In this document: positions 54,053-63,448 of the stretch, piece by piece
Layout of the letters: every line of letters begins with the position of its first letter
How positions within the stretch are numbered: position 1 is the first letter of the stretch
Assembly (NCBI RefSeq): GCF_024343775.1
Contig: NZ_RJUF01000181.1
Coordinates: forward strand, 1-64,000
Length of the DNA stretch: 64,000 nt
Direction of reading: 5' to 3'
Source: Lacihabitans soyangensis
GTDB taxonomy: Bacteria > Bacteroidota > Bacteroidia > Cytophagales > Spirosomataceae
Translations under genes and position numbers: made by a program
The notes under the pieces: model-generated
Database searches by the model: none
Seen by the model: only the letters and a program-made list of their open reading frames with translations
What the model was told of the DNA's origin: nothing

Positions 54053-55303
54053 ACGAACTGTTACGGCGTTTTTATGAGCAAATAATTGCTCAGCTTCAGC
54101 CATTTTTTCTACAATCGGACCAAGATTTTTAATACCCTCTTTACTTATTTGTTGGAGGGTAATTTTTTTCACAAAACTATCCAATGAGACTCCACTGTAT
54201 GCCCTTGCATAGCCGTTGGTTGGTAAAGTATGATTGGTTCCAGAGGCATAATCACCACAAGACTCAGGCGTGTAATCACCCAAAAATATAGAACCTGCAT
54301 TGATAATTTTATCGGCAATTTCGTGTGGATTTTCTACTGAAAGTATCAAATGTTCCGCTGCGTACTCGTTGAGGATATCAACGGCAATTTCCATATTTTC
54401 AACCAAAATAGCTTTTGAATTTTCTAGGGCGAGTTTGGCTATATCTTTTCTTGGGAGATTTTCTAACTGTATCTCAATTTCAGAAATTGTAGCCTGAATA
54501 ACTTTCAAATCATCTGCTACTAAAATTACCTGACTATCTGGTCCGTGTTCGGCCTGTGAAAGCAAGTCAGAGGCAATAAAAACAGGATTCGACCTATGGT
54601 CTGCCAATACCGCAACTTCCGAAGGGCCTGCGGGCATATCTATGGCTGTACCGAATTGATTCACCAATTGTTTGGCCGATGTTACATATTGATTCCCAGG
54701 GCCAAATATCTTGTAAACTTTTGGGACCGAGGCCGTTCCAAAGGCCATAGCTGCGATAGCCTGAGAGCCGCCAATTCTGAAAACATCTGTTATCCCACAT
54801 TTGTGGGCGGCATAATAAATGGCGGGATGATTACTCGGGGAACACAAAACCACTTGTTTACATCTGGCGATTAAGGCTGGAATGCCCAACATCAAAACAG
54901 TAGAAAACAAAGGTGCCGAACCCCCTGGAATATATATCCCAACTTTCTCGATTCCTACACTTTTTCTCCAGCATTTAACACCGGGCATGGTTTCAACCAC
55001 ATTTTCGGTAATAAGTTGTGCTTGGTGAAAAGTATAAATATTCTCAAAAGCTTGGTCAATGGCCTCTACGAGCTCAATATCTAATAATTGTTTGGCATTT
55101 TGAATTTCAGAGATATCTACTTTGAAATTGTCGAGCAGAATATTGTCAAACTCTAGAGCAAATTTAATTAGTGCCTCGTCGCCTTTTTCTTTGACTTCAA
55201 GTATTATGGGCCTTACTTTCTGCTCTACTTCGTCGAACGACATGGTAGGTCGTTTGAGTATTTCTGCGTATTGTTCTTTCTTTGGAAATTCAAAAATATT
55301 CAT
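54041..55303 (-). CDS. hisD: Histidinol dehydrogenase
   Basis: This 420-residue NAD-dependent enzyme performs the last two oxidations of histidine synthesis. GIYIPGGSAPLFSTVLML, FGPGNQYVTSAKQLV, DMPAGPSEVAVLAD and LSQAEHGPDSQ are conserved. Zinc ligands lie in QAEHG and further His and Asp residues. It starts three bases after hisG, in the same operon. The remaining his genes are not in the window. Confidence 0.95.
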   Translation of the reverse strand: MNIFEFPKKEQYAEILKRPTMSFDEVEQKVRPIILEVKEKGDEALIKFALEFDNILLDNFKVDISEIQNAKQLLDIELVEAIDQAFENIYTFHQAQLITENVVETMPGVKCWRKSVGIEKVGIYIPGGSAPLFSTVLMLGIPALIARCKQVVLCSPSNHPAIYYAAHKCGITDVFRIGGSQAIAAMAFGTASVPKVYKIFGPGNQYVTSAKQLVNQFGTAIDMPAGPSEVAVLADHRSNPVFIASDLLSQAEHGPDSQVILVADDLKVIQATISEIEIQLENLPRKDIAKLALENSKAILVENMEIAVDILNEYAAEHLILSVENPHEIADKIINAGSIFLGDYTPESCGDYASGTNHTLPTNGYARAYSGVSLDSFVKKITLQQISKEGIKNLGPIVEKMAEAEQLFAHKNAVTVRLES

Positions 55304-55306
55304 TTA

Positions 55307-56164
55307 TCAAAGTATCATTTTTTCTATCGGAATTACCAAAATTCCTTGTGCCCCTGCATTTCTTAATGCTTCTATTTTTTCCCAGAATGCCTTTTCTTCT
55401 AAAACGGAATGAACTGAACTCCAGCCTTCTACAGCCAAAGGCATAACCGTTGGGCTTTTCATTCCAGCTATTATATTTATTATCTCAGGCAGTTTATCAT
55501 TAGGTGCGTTTAACAGAATGTACTTATTGTCTTGAGCTTTTTGAACGGCATTGATCCTAAACAAGATTTTTTCAAGGATACTCTTATTTTCAGCTGATAA
55601 ATTCTTGTTTCCAATTAATACAGCTTCTGACTTAAAGATCTCTTGTACCTCTTTCAGACCATTACTCAAAAGCGTGCTTCCAGAACTGACAATATCGCAA
55701 ACGGCATCGGCTAGGCCTATAGATGGTGCTATTTCCACAGAACCACTTATTTCATGAATATTGGCTTTAATGCCATTTTCTTTGAGATACTTCGACAATA
55801 ATTTCGGGTAAGAGGTTGCTATACTCTTGTTCTGCAGCGACTGTGGCCCTTCAAAACTTTCTTCCCTGGGTATTGCTATGGAAAGTCTACATTTCGAAAA
55901 ACCCAGTTTTTTCACAAGGTTTACCTTTTTAGCAGACTCCACAAGGACATTCTCTCCTACTATTCCCAAATCAGCCACTCCGTCCTCTACATACCCGGGG
56001 ATATCATCGTCTCTTAAGAACAAAAATTCAGCATTAAAGTTTGAAGAAACAGACTTTAATCTGCCTTTGCCCATGTCAAGTTTTATGCCGCATTCTTTAA
56101 ATAAATCTATTGAATCTTCGCTCAATCTGCCTGATTTCTGTATCGCAATCCTTATATTTTGCAT
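55307..56164 (-). CDS. hisG: ATP phosphoribosyltransferase, long form
   Basis: This enzyme has 285 residues from ATG 56164. A longer frame from 56269 overlaps the TAATTTTG promoter box (56202-56195) and adds an unlikely leader. It catalyses the first step of histidine synthesis. RIAIQKSGRLSEDSIDLF, then DLGIVGENVL and IVSSGSTLLSNGL are conserved. The C-terminal 75 residues form the ACT-like regulatory domain of the long form, which would bind histidine. Heads hisGD. Confidence 0.95.
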   Translation of the reverse strand: MQNIRIAIQKSGRLSEDSIDLFKECGIKLDMGKGRLKSVSSNFNAEFLFLRDDDIPGYVEDGVADLGIVGENVLVESAKKVNLVKKLGFSKCRLSIAIPREESFEGPQSLQNKSIATSYPKLLSKYLKENGIKANIHEISGSVEIAPSIGLADAVCDIVSSGSTLLSNGLKEVQEIFKSEAVLIGNKNLSAENKSILEKILFRINAVQKAQDNKYILLNAPNDKLPEIINIIAGMKSPTVMPLAVEGWSSVHSVLEEKAFWEKIEALRNAGAQGILVIPIEKMIL

Positions 56165-56194
56165 CAAAACTCCTCTGGTTGTTATATTTTGGCA

Positions 56195-56202
56195 CAAAAT
56201 TA
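56195..56202 (-). promoter_or_regulatory. -7 box for hisGD
   Basis: The minus strand reads TAATTTTG, 30 bases before hisG ATG 56164. No attenuator or His-codon leader was seen. Confidence 0.5.
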
Positions 56203-56322
56203 GTTCTGAATTGTTAAAGTAATTTATAAAAAAGGAAATATTTTCTTTCAATATTTTTTGAAAATTCAATTTATATAATTATCTTTAATGCAAGTTGTGC
56301 TTCCTAATAAAAACTTACAAAA

Positions 56323-56451
56323 ATGAAAGACCTAAAGTTGAACTATCACAAAGCGAAAACCCCTTCCTCATTGATTAATTTCAGGTGGTTTAAAATAGTT
56401 AATTTACTACTGTTATCTGCCTTGGTTTTGATGGGTTTAATGAATTTGTAA
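56323..56451 (+). CDS. Small single-helix membrane protein, 42 residues
   Basis: ATG 56323 opens a 42-codon frame with a basic N-terminal half (MKDLKLNYHKAKTPS) and one hydrophobic helix (IVNLLLLSALVLMGLMNL) at the end. TATCTTTA at 56279-56286 may be its -7 box. It reads toward the subtilase gene and away from hisG. No family recognised. The form fits a genuine small membrane protein, but coding is not proven. Confidence 0.5.
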   Translation: MKDLKLNYHKAKTPSSLINFRWFKIVNLLLLSALVLMGLMNL

Positions 56452-56548
56452 AAGAAGTTTTTTTTATTCCTTCGCTTTTACCCATTGCAGGGGTGAAATT
56501 CTTTATGCTTTTTTTGCCCGTTTTAGTATAAATAGTATCTTTATTTAG

Positions 56549-56556
56549 TACTTTTG
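56549..56556 (+). promoter_or_regulatory. -7 box for subtilase gene
   Basis: TACTTTTG, matching TAnnTTTG, 22 bases before ATG 56579. Confidence 0.5.
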
Positions 56557-56578
56557 GTTACTAAAAAAAGAATATTTG

Positions 56579-58207
56579 ATGAAGAAGGAGGTAAATTTAG
56601 TTCTGTTTTTTACGTTTGTTATTTCTTTATCTTTTGGTCAAAATAGATACTTTGTTTATTTGAAGGACAAAGCCGGTTCAAATTTCAGTATTTCATCTCC
56701 CGAAAAGTTTCTTTCTCCAAAATCTATCGAACGACGTAAGAGTCAAAATATATCCGTCAATTCGCTGGATATCCCCGTAAGTTCTACCTATATAAGTCAA
56801 ATTAAAGCACTGGGGGCCAAGGTTATTGGAACATCGAAGTGGCTAAATGCCGTTTTAGTCGATTGTACACCAGAAATTTTTAGTATTCTGAGCAAACAGT
56901 CATTTTTTAAAAGTGTAGACGGAAACCAAGATATTCGAGGAAGAAGAGTATCCAGTACATCAAATCAAAATGTTACAATGGATAAGTTTGGCTCATATGA
57001 GGAATTCAGCTACGGCAACTCACTGGTCCAAATTCAACAATTGGGCGTTGACGAAATGCACAAAAATAATTTCACCGGAAAAGGAATTTTGATTGCCGTT
57101 TTCGATGCAGGGTTTGACAAGGCCAATACAATGGATGCATTTAAACACCTTTTTTCTGCAAAAAGAATTATCAAAACCTATGATTTTGTTTCTAATGACA
57201 CCACAGTTTACGAGTCTCATTGGCATGGAACCGCAGCTTTAAGTTGTATAGGTGCCAAGCTTAACGGTCAACTAGTAGGCACGGCACCCGATGCAGACTT
57301 TGCCTTATACCGAACCGAGGATGTAAGCTCAGAAACTCGGATAGAGGAAGTTTATTGGTTATTTGCTGCCGAAAATGCCGATAGTCTGGGCGTTGATGTC
57401 ATCAATTCATCTTTGGGCTATTATTCATTTGATAATCCAGCTACAGATTACAAGTTTGAAGACCTCAACGGTGATAAAACCATTTCGGCTAGAGCTGCCG
57501 ATTTTGCAGTTACGAGAGGTATTATAGTTGTTAATTCTGCAGGTAACGAAGGAAATAATAAGTGGAATCACATCGTAACTCCAGCTGATGCCGATTCTGT
57601 TATTGCGGTAGGTGCAGTGGATTTAAATGGAAATACTGTTGGTTTTAGCTCACCAGGGCCTAACGCCAAGAATAATATAAAACCTGAGGTTTCGGCTCGT
57701 GGCTCACAAACAAGCGTAGCTATATCGAATCCGAATGCAAGTTTTTCATCGGGGACTTCATTTTCTTCGCCACTAATTGCGGGTATGGTCGCTGGTTTAA
57801 AGCAGCAATTTCCAAAATATAGTGCAATGCAAATCAGAGACCTTTTGATAAAATCGGCAAGTAAGTATGAAACCCCAGATAATAAAATTGGATACGGAAT
57901 ACCGAGTTATAAAAAAATAGTTGAACTCTCCAAAATGGTTTTGGCTACTGAGAATGATTCTGATGAAACTATTGTATTTCCCAATCCTGTAAATGACACT
58001 CAAAAGTTCAAAATCAAAATAAAAGGTGTAGAAGTTTCTGATAATCAACCAATAGAGGTATTTGACCTGAATGGCAGAAGTACAACTGGTGCTGTAGTTT
58101 CAATGGCTGAATTTAGAAATACACTTCCAAAACTGGAAGCAGGTACTTATATTATAAAAATGCAAATAACTGATATATTCTATATCAGGAAATTTGTGAA
58201 ATTATAG
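56579..58207 (+). CDS. Subtilisin-like (S8) protease with T9SS sorting domain
   Basis: This protease has 542 residues from ATG 56579 (a TTG at 56576 lies just before it). A signal peptide (about 1-20) precedes a pro-region. The S8 triad is visible: Asp in LIAVFDAGFD, His in SHWHGTAALS and Ser in SSGTSFSSPLIAG. The last 75 residues (VFPNPVNDTQ, EVFDLNGRS, LEAGTYIIKM, YIRKFVKL) are the type A C-terminal domain that directs export by the type IX secretion system. So it is an outer-surface or released protease. A terminator follows. Confidence 0.9.
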   Translation: MKKEVNLVLFFTFVISLSFGQNRYFVYLKDKAGSNFSISSPEKFLSPKSIERRKSQNISVNSLDIPVSSTYISQIKALGAKVIGTSKWLNAVLVDCTPEIFSILSKQSFFKSVDGNQDIRGRRVSSTSNQNVTMDKFGSYEEFSYGNSLVQIQQLGVDEMHKNNFTGKGILIAVFDAGFDKANTMDAFKHLFSAKRIIKTYDFVSNDTTVYESHWHGTAALSCIGAKLNGQLVGTAPDADFALYRTEDVSSETRIEEVYWLFAAENADSLGVDVINSSLGYYSFDNPATDYKFEDLNGDKTISARAADFAVTRGIIVVNSAGNEGNNKWNHIVTPADADSVIAVGAVDLNGNTVGFSSPGPNAKNNIKPEVSARGSQTSVAISNPNASFSSGTSFSSPLIAGMVAGLKQQFPKYSAMQIRDLLIKSASKYETPDNKIGYGIPSYKKIVELSKMVLATENDSDETIVFPNPVNDTQKFKIKIKGVEVSDNQPIEVFDLNGRSTTGAVVSMAEFRNTLPKLEAGTYIIKMQITDIFYIRKFVKL

Positions 58208-58230
58208 AAATTATAAACCCAATAGAAACA

Positions 58231-58262
58231 AAAAAAGCTTCCGTAATGAAGCTTTTTTTTTT
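58231..58262. terminator. Bidirectional intrinsic terminator
   Basis: AAAAAAGCTTC (58231-58241), loop CGTAAT, GAAGC with a T run (58248-58262). Between subtilase and convergent gldC. Confidence 0.85.
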
Positions 58263-58280
58263 GTAATGTACTAAAATACT

Positions 58281-58631
58281 TTAGTTCTTAGCCTGATCTT
58301 GTTTTGCCATTTCGTTTAAGTGCTGCGTCATCTTTTTTCCAGCTTCCTCCAAAATACTGATCATTTTTGAGTCTTGAGTGGAGTCTTTCAACATTTGAGA
58401 AAGGTTGCCCACGATATCAATGGCAAAATGATTCATTTCATCAACAGGCATATCTTTTGTCCATAGATTAATACCCAAGAGCCCCTTGTGATATTGATCC
58501 CATACACTTATAGATATGGCTTTTGTCTCGTTTACACCTTCGTTTGGATTCTCAGTGGCGTCCCAAAATATTTTTTCTGGTATTCTTGATTCATCCAAAT
58601 CTATAGAAAAATTGATTTCCGATTTTAACAT
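58281..58631 (-). CDS. gldC: Gliding motility protein GldC
   Basis: This 116-residue protein carries the GldC family blocks: KSEINFSIDLDESRIPEKIFWDA, then AISISVWDQYHKGLLGINLWTKDM and AIDIVGNLSQML. GldC is found with T9SS and gliding genes in Bacteroidota; its own job is not well defined. It is convergent with the T9SS-sorted subtilase. The DUF4197 lipoprotein lies 27 bases upstream, probably in one transcript. Confidence 0.9.
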   Translation of the reverse strand: MLKSEINFSIDLDESRIPEKIFWDATENPNEGVNETKAISISVWDQYHKGLLGINLWTKDMPVDEMNHFAIDIVGNLSQMLKDSTQDSKMISILEEAGKKMTQHLNEMAKQDQAKN

Positions 58632-58658
58632 ATTATTTCAATTCTGATTATTACAAAT

Positions 58659-59375
58659 TTATTTAGTACTACCAAAAACTCTTTTGAGTAATTCTGAAGT
58701 CCTGGCCAATGGATTTTCTCTAATTTTGGCTTCTTCCTCAGCTACCAGTATAAAAAGTCCGTCCACCGCTCTTTGGGTGGCATAACCTTTCAAATCAGGA
58801 TTTATTTTACTCACAAAAGGCACTTTATTGTACACATTTGCCAAATCGCTATAGTATTTGGTAGCTTGAGTATTTTCAAGAGATTTTAACATATGTGGCT
58901 CAAAAGCCTGTATCAATTGAGCTGATGTGGTCCTCTTAAGAAACTGTGTAGCAGCATCTTTTTCTCCTCTCAAAATATTTATAGCATCTCTGATAGTCAA
59001 TTGTTTAATGGCCGAAATAAATATTGGCTTAGCCTGTTGAGCTGCATTTTCGGCACCCCTATTTAATGCCAAAATGAACTTATCAACTTCACCGCCAAGA
59101 CCAATCCCTCTCAAAGTGGTTTCTACTTTTTGAACCTCAGGCGGAAACGGAATTCTGATTTTTCGGTTTTTAAAATAACCATCCAGTGCAGAGGCCTTAT
59201 CAGCTCCCAAATTTATACCAACAGATAATGCTTCTTTAAGACCCTCGCCTACCTCGGCTTCGGTAAGTGGTGCTCCTGACAATACGGAGTTAACCACGTT
59301 TCCTAGGTTAATTTTTTGTCCGCATGAAATCAAACCGAATAAAAAGAATAGAGAAAGCAACAATACTTTTTTCAT
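58659..59375 (-). CDS. DUF4197 lipoprotein
   Basis: This 238-residue lipoprotein has a signal ending in the lipobox LISCGQ, so Cys is the new N-terminus. The mature part matches DUF4197: AEVGEGLKEALSVGINLGADKASALDGYF, then KIRIPFPPEVQKVE and QRAVDGLFILVAEEE. The fold is helical and the role unknown. Co-oriented with gldC. Confidence 0.85.
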   Translation of the reverse strand: MKKVLLLSLFFLFGLISCGQKINLGNVVNSVLSGAPLTEAEVGEGLKEALSVGINLGADKASALDGYFKNRKIRIPFPPEVQKVETTLRGIGLGGEVDKFILALNRGAENAAQQAKPIFISAIKQLTIRDAINILRGEKDAATQFLKRTTSAQLIQAFEPHMLKSLENTQATKYYSDLANVYNKVPFVSKINPDLKGYATQRAVDGLFILVAEEEAKIRENPLARTSELLKRVFGSTK

Positions 59376-59488
59376 TATGTAATTTTTTTAAAATTGGATT
59401 TGTCCATTATAATTGAGAAATTCGGAATTCTTTGTATTTAAACGCAAAATTAGTGAATTTTGTAACAGCAAATAATAAACTTTTTTAG

Positions 59489-60739
59489 ATGAAAATAATT
59501 TACGCCGAAGTAGTAACCATAGGTGATGAAATACTTTACGGCCAAATAACCGACACCAACTCAAAATGGATATCGGAGGAATTAGATAAAGTAGGAATCA
59601 AAACCATTCGAAAATCTTCGGTCGGAGATCAAAAAAAGGAGATACTGAATATACTTAGTGAAAGCCTTCAAAGAGCCGATATTGTACTTATTACGGGTGG
59701 CTTAGGACCAACCAAAGACGATATAACCAAAAAGACTTTAGCAGAATACTTCAACGACGAATTGGTAATAAATCCACATGCTGAGGAATTTGTGAGAGGC
59801 TTTTTCGAAAAAAGAGGTAGGCCTTTTACAGAGCTTAATAGGCAACAAGCTGCGATTCCGTCAAAATGTACATATTTGCACAATGCTACAGGTACAGCTC
59901 CTGGGATGTGGTTTGACCATCATGGTAAAGTAATCGTATCAATGCCAGGCGTTCCTCTAGAAATGAAATATTTAATGAGTAATGAAGTTATACCTAGGTT
60001 AAAAGCGAAATTTGAACTACCTGAAATTGTTCATAAAATTATCAGAACTATTGGTCTAGGAGAATCTTTTTTGGCCGAAAGAATTGAGAATTGGGAGGAC
60101 AATCTGCCTGAGCACATCAAACTGGCTTATTTGCCTAGTTTTGGTGAAGTAAAGCTACGATTAACTGGAATTGGCGAAAATAGAACCAAAGTAGAGGAAG
60201 AGATAGAAACGGAGGTTCTCAAGCTGGTTCCGTTGATAGAAGAGCATATTTACAGCTTCGAAAACGATGAAATAGAGAAATCTATTGGTAAAATTTTAAA
60301 TGAAACGGCATCCACTTTAGGAGTTGCTGAGAGTTGTACAGGAGGTTATTTGGCTCATTTGCTCACCTCCATTCCGGGAAGTTCTGCCTATTTTTTGGGC
60401 GGTGTGGTGAGTTACTCCAATCAAGCAAAAATGGATGTTTTAAAGGTAAAACAAGAAACATTGACTAAATTTGGGGCTGTAAGTGAGCAAACGGTCATTG
60501 AGATGGCTGAAGGTGTTCGTAAAGTGATGAAGACAACCTTCGGAATTGCTACTAGCGGAGTAGCAGGACCAGACGGCGGAACTGAAGAAAAACCGGTTGG
60601 AACAGTCTGGTTAGCAGTGACTGACGGAAAACAAACATTAACAAAAAAACTAAGCCTAGGCAAAATAAGGATCGTAAACATTGAATACAGTGCCAAAGCA
60701 GCTCTTAATTTTTTAAGAATATTAACCAAAGGTAAGTAG
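59489..60739 (+). CDS. cinA: CinA-like protein (MoCF-type + CinA deamidase domain)
   Basis: This 416-residue protein has an N-terminal MoaB/MogA-like domain (about 1-170: VVTIGDEILYGQITDTNS, GGLGPTKDD), a middle linker domain and a C-terminal nicotinamide-nucleotide amidohydrolase (PncC-type) domain (about 255-415: GVAESCTGGYLAHLL, SGVAGPDGGTEEKPVGTVW). It recycles NMN and can hydrolyse ADP-ribose in characterised homologues. E2 follows seven bases later. Confidence 0.93.
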   Translation: MKIIYAEVVTIGDEILYGQITDTNSKWISEELDKVGIKTIRKSSVGDQKKEILNILSESLQRADIVLITGGLGPTKDDITKKTLAEYFNDELVINPHAEEFVRGFFEKRGRPFTELNRQQAAIPSKCTYLHNATGTAPGMWFDHHGKVIVSMPGVPLEMKYLMSNEVIPRLKAKFELPEIVHKIIRTIGLGESFLAERIENWEDNLPEHIKLAYLPSFGEVKLRLTGIGENRTKVEEEIETEVLKLVPLIEEHIYSFENDEIEKSIGKILNETASTLGVAESCTGGYLAHLLTSIPGSSAYFLGGVVSYSNQAKMDVLKVKQETLTKFGAVSEQTVIEMAEGVRKVMKTTFGIATSGVAGPDGGTEEKPVGTVWLAVTDGKQTLTKKLSLGKIRIVNIEYSAKAALNFLRILTKGK

Positions 60740-60746
60740 AGATTTT

Positions 60747-62009
60747 ATGGCAAAAGTAGAGATATTAATGCCCAGTATGGGTGAAAGTATTTTTGAATGT
60801 ACTGTTTTAAAATGGTTGGTAAACGAAGGTGACCATGTAGAAATTGACGATATGATTTTGGAAGTAGCCACAGACAAAATTGATACCGAAATTGGTTCTT
60901 CTCATTCTGGTGTAATCACCAAATTCTTGGTTAACGATGGAGATGTTGCATTAATCGGCAAGCCAATATGTGAAATTGAGACAGAAAGTGATGCGGTTAT
61001 CTCAAAACCAGTAGAAAAAGCTCTAACAGCTGAAGTAGATTACCTAGATCAAATAGAAAAAGGCTTTGAAGAAATTGTTTCTTCTCCAACGCTCGTTGCC
61101 AGCTCTAATACCAAGTTTTATTCGCCTTTGGTGCTTAATATAGCGAAAAAAGAGAACATTTCTCAAGCCGAATTAGACAATATTAAAGGAACAGGATTTG
61201 AAAAAAGGGTAACCAAAGATGATATTCTTAATTTCCTTAACTCCAAAAAACAGCCGAAAACTTTTGTCTCAGAAGACCCGGTTATAAGTAGAACGGGTGA
61301 AGATCAGATAGTAGAAATGGACAGAATGCGAAAAATGATTTCGCAAAGAATGGTAGAATCCAAGGCCATTTCTCCGCATGTGACCTCGTTTATGGAAACA
61401 GACATGACACCCGTTGTAAATTGGAGACTTAGAATCAAAGACAGTTTTATAAAAGAATTCAAGGAAAATCTGACCTTTACTCCCATCCTAATTGAGGCCG
61501 TTGTAAATGCAATTAAGAAATATCCAGGTATTAATATCCAAGTAAATGGTGAAAATATTATTTACAAAAAGGACATAAACATTGGAATGGCAGTTGCCCT
61601 TCCTAACGGAAACTTGATAGTGCCAGTTATTCATCAGGCAGATAAGTATTCCTTAAGTCAGTTGGCTGTTAAAGTTAATGATTTGGCCAAACGGGCAAGA
61701 AATAATCAACTTAAACCAGAGGAATTGTCTGGTGGTACCTACACCATTACCAATATCGGTACATTCGGAAATTTGTCTGGTACTCCAATCATTATGCAGC
61801 CACAGGTAGCCATAATGGCCTTTGGTGTTATCCGAAAACTACCATCTGTTATAGAAACGCCCGATGGTGACTTGATAGGTATCAGACAAAAAATGGTGAT
61901 TTCTCACTCTTTCGATCACAGAGTGGTGGATGGTTCTTTGGGTGGTTTGTTTTTGAAAGAAGTATCAGACTTTTTTGAAAATTTTGACAACAAAAGAGTC
62001 TTAAATTAA
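60747..62009 (+). CDS. 2-oxo acid dehydrogenase E2 (dihydrolipoamide acyltransferase)
   Basis: This 420-residue E2 subunit has one lipoyl domain (about 1-80, lipoyl-Lys in EVATDKIDTEIG), a peripheral subunit-binding domain (about 125-165, FYSPLVLNIAKKENIS) and the catalytic domain with SFDHRVVDGSLGG at the C-terminus (HxxxDG). It may serve pyruvate or branched-chain substrate. The single lipoyl domain resembles BCKDH-type or minimal PDH E2. It is coupled with cinA and the MBOAT gene rather than with its E1 partners. Confidence 0.9.
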   Translation: MAKVEILMPSMGESIFECTVLKWLVNEGDHVEIDDMILEVATDKIDTEIGSSHSGVITKFLVNDGDVALIGKPICEIETESDAVISKPVEKALTAEVDYLDQIEKGFEEIVSSPTLVASSNTKFYSPLVLNIAKKENISQAELDNIKGTGFEKRVTKDDILNFLNSKKQPKTFVSEDPVISRTGEDQIVEMDRMRKMISQRMVESKAISPHVTSFMETDMTPVVNWRLRIKDSFIKEFKENLTFTPILIEAVVNAIKKYPGINIQVNGENIIYKKDINIGMAVALPNGNLIVPVIHQADKYSLSQLAVKVNDLAKRARNNQLKPEELSGGTYTITNIGTFGNLSGTPIIMQPQVAIMAFGVIRKLPSVIETPDGDLIGIRQKMVISHSFDHRVVDGSLGGLFLKEVSDFFENFDNKRVLN

Positions 62010-62014
62010 GATAT

Positions 62015-63445
62015 ATGCTTTTTAATTCTTTCGAGTTTATACTTTTTTTCCCGTTAGTAACCTTCCTTTTCTTTGTATTTCCATACAAATATAGGTGGAT
62101 GTTACTTCTGGCATCTAGTTGTGTATTTTATGCTTTTTTTAAATGGGAGTATATTTTTATTCTCTTATTTACGATCATAATCGACTACTATGCGGGCATA
62201 TGGATTGACCAAACAAATGGAATCAAAAGAAAGTGGGCTTTAGCGATTAGTTTGATTGCTAACATTGGTGTTCTTGCTCTGTTTAAATATTATTACTTCA
62301 TTATAGACAATTTTAATGCAGTTAGTTATAAAATAAACCAAACGCATTATAATCCTCTTTGGCATTTTATTCTTCCGATTGGCCTTTCTTTTCATACTTT
62401 TCAGGCCATGTCGTACACCATAGAAGTTTATAGAGGCAATCAAAAGGTAGAACGCAATTTTGGCATATATGCCTTATATGTAATGTTTTACCCACAATTG
62501 GTAGCCGGACCTATTGAACGCCCACAGAATGTTTTACACCAGTTTTATGAAAAGTTTGACTTTGATTATGAGCGAGTAAAATCTGGTTTAAGACTCATGT
62601 TATGGGGAATGTTTAAAAAAGTAGTGATTGCTGATAACTTAAGTGTTTTTGTAGATCAAGTTTACGGTGATTTGGGGAAATATCAAGGTATGCCGCTTTT
62701 GATTGCTACCTTGTTTTACTCTATTCAAATATTCTGTGATTTTTCTGGTTACTCAGACATAGCACTTGGTTCAGCCAGGGTGATGGGATTTAATCTTATG
62801 AAAAATTTTGATAGGCCTTATTCAGCCAAAAGCATTTCTGAATTTTGGAAAAGATGGCACATTTCGCTATCCACTTGGTTTAGAGACTACTTGTATATTC
62901 CCTTGGGGGGCAATAGAGTTAGCACACCTAGAAAGTACCTCAATCTCTTTCTTGTATTCATGGTTAGCGGATTGTGGCACGGGGCAAGTTGGAATTTCGT
63001 GATTTGGGGAGCTTTACATGGTTTTTACCAAATTATGGGGCAGTTGACCAAGAACATTCAAACTAAATTCTTCGGTCTTTTTGGAGAAAAACTAAGTGCG
63101 GCATTGCAGAATATTATAACCATTGCACTGGTAGTATTCGCTTGGATATTCTTTAGAGCTCCGAAGTTTGATGATGCCAAATATGTCATCAAGAACATGT
63201 TTGCTATCAGTAGCCATAGTTCTAAGGAAATCATTAACCTGATAGGCACACAAAATTTAATTGTGGTACTTTTGGGAATCTTGATTCTTGAAGTAGTGCA
63301 ATGGATGCAGAGCACCAAAGACATGGGCCGTTGGGTAGAAAATAGGCCATCTTGGCAGCGTTGGAGTATTTATTACTTCTTTTTGTTATTTATCCTCACT
63401 TACGGCTATTTCGGAGAAGTTCAATTTATATATTTTCAGTTTTAA
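62015..63445 (+). CDS. MBOAT-family O-acyltransferase (AlgI-like)
   Basis: This 476-residue multi-membrane-span O-acyltransferase of the AlgI/DltB group has the catalytic His in GLWHGASWNFVIWG; QLVAGPIERP, FCDFSGYSDIALGSARVMGF and FWKRWHISLSTWFRDYLYIPLGG are conserved blocks. Such proteins pass acetyl groups across the membrane for polysaccharide O-acetylation. It starts five bases after E2, and a SGNH-like partner gene follows three bases later, the usual arrangement. Confidence 0.92.
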   Translation: MLFNSFEFILFFPLVTFLFFVFPYKYRWMLLLASSCVFYAFFKWEYIFILLFTIIIDYYAGIWIDQTNGIKRKWALAISLIANIGVLALFKYYYFIIDNFNAVSYKINQTHYNPLWHFILPIGLSFHTFQAMSYTIEVYRGNQKVERNFGIYALYVMFYPQLVAGPIERPQNVLHQFYEKFDFDYERVKSGLRLMLWGMFKKVVIADNLSVFVDQVYGDLGKYQGMPLLIATLFYSIQIFCDFSGYSDIALGSARVMGFNLMKNFDRPYSAKSISEFWKRWHISLSTWFRDYLYIPLGGNRVSTPRKYLNLFLVFMVSGLWHGASWNFVIWGALHGFYQIMGQLTKNIQTKFFGLFGEKLSAALQNIITIALVVFAWIFFRAPKFDDAKYVIKNMFAISSHSSKEIINLIGTQNLIVVLLGILILEVVQWMQSTKDMGRWVENRPSWQRWSIYYFFLLFILTYGYFGEVQFIYFQF

Positions 63446-63448
63446 GGC

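Noticed and set aside
56165-56269. N-terminal extension of hisG
   Set aside because: It contains the TAATTTTG promoter box; the family starts at MQNIRIAIQKSGR.
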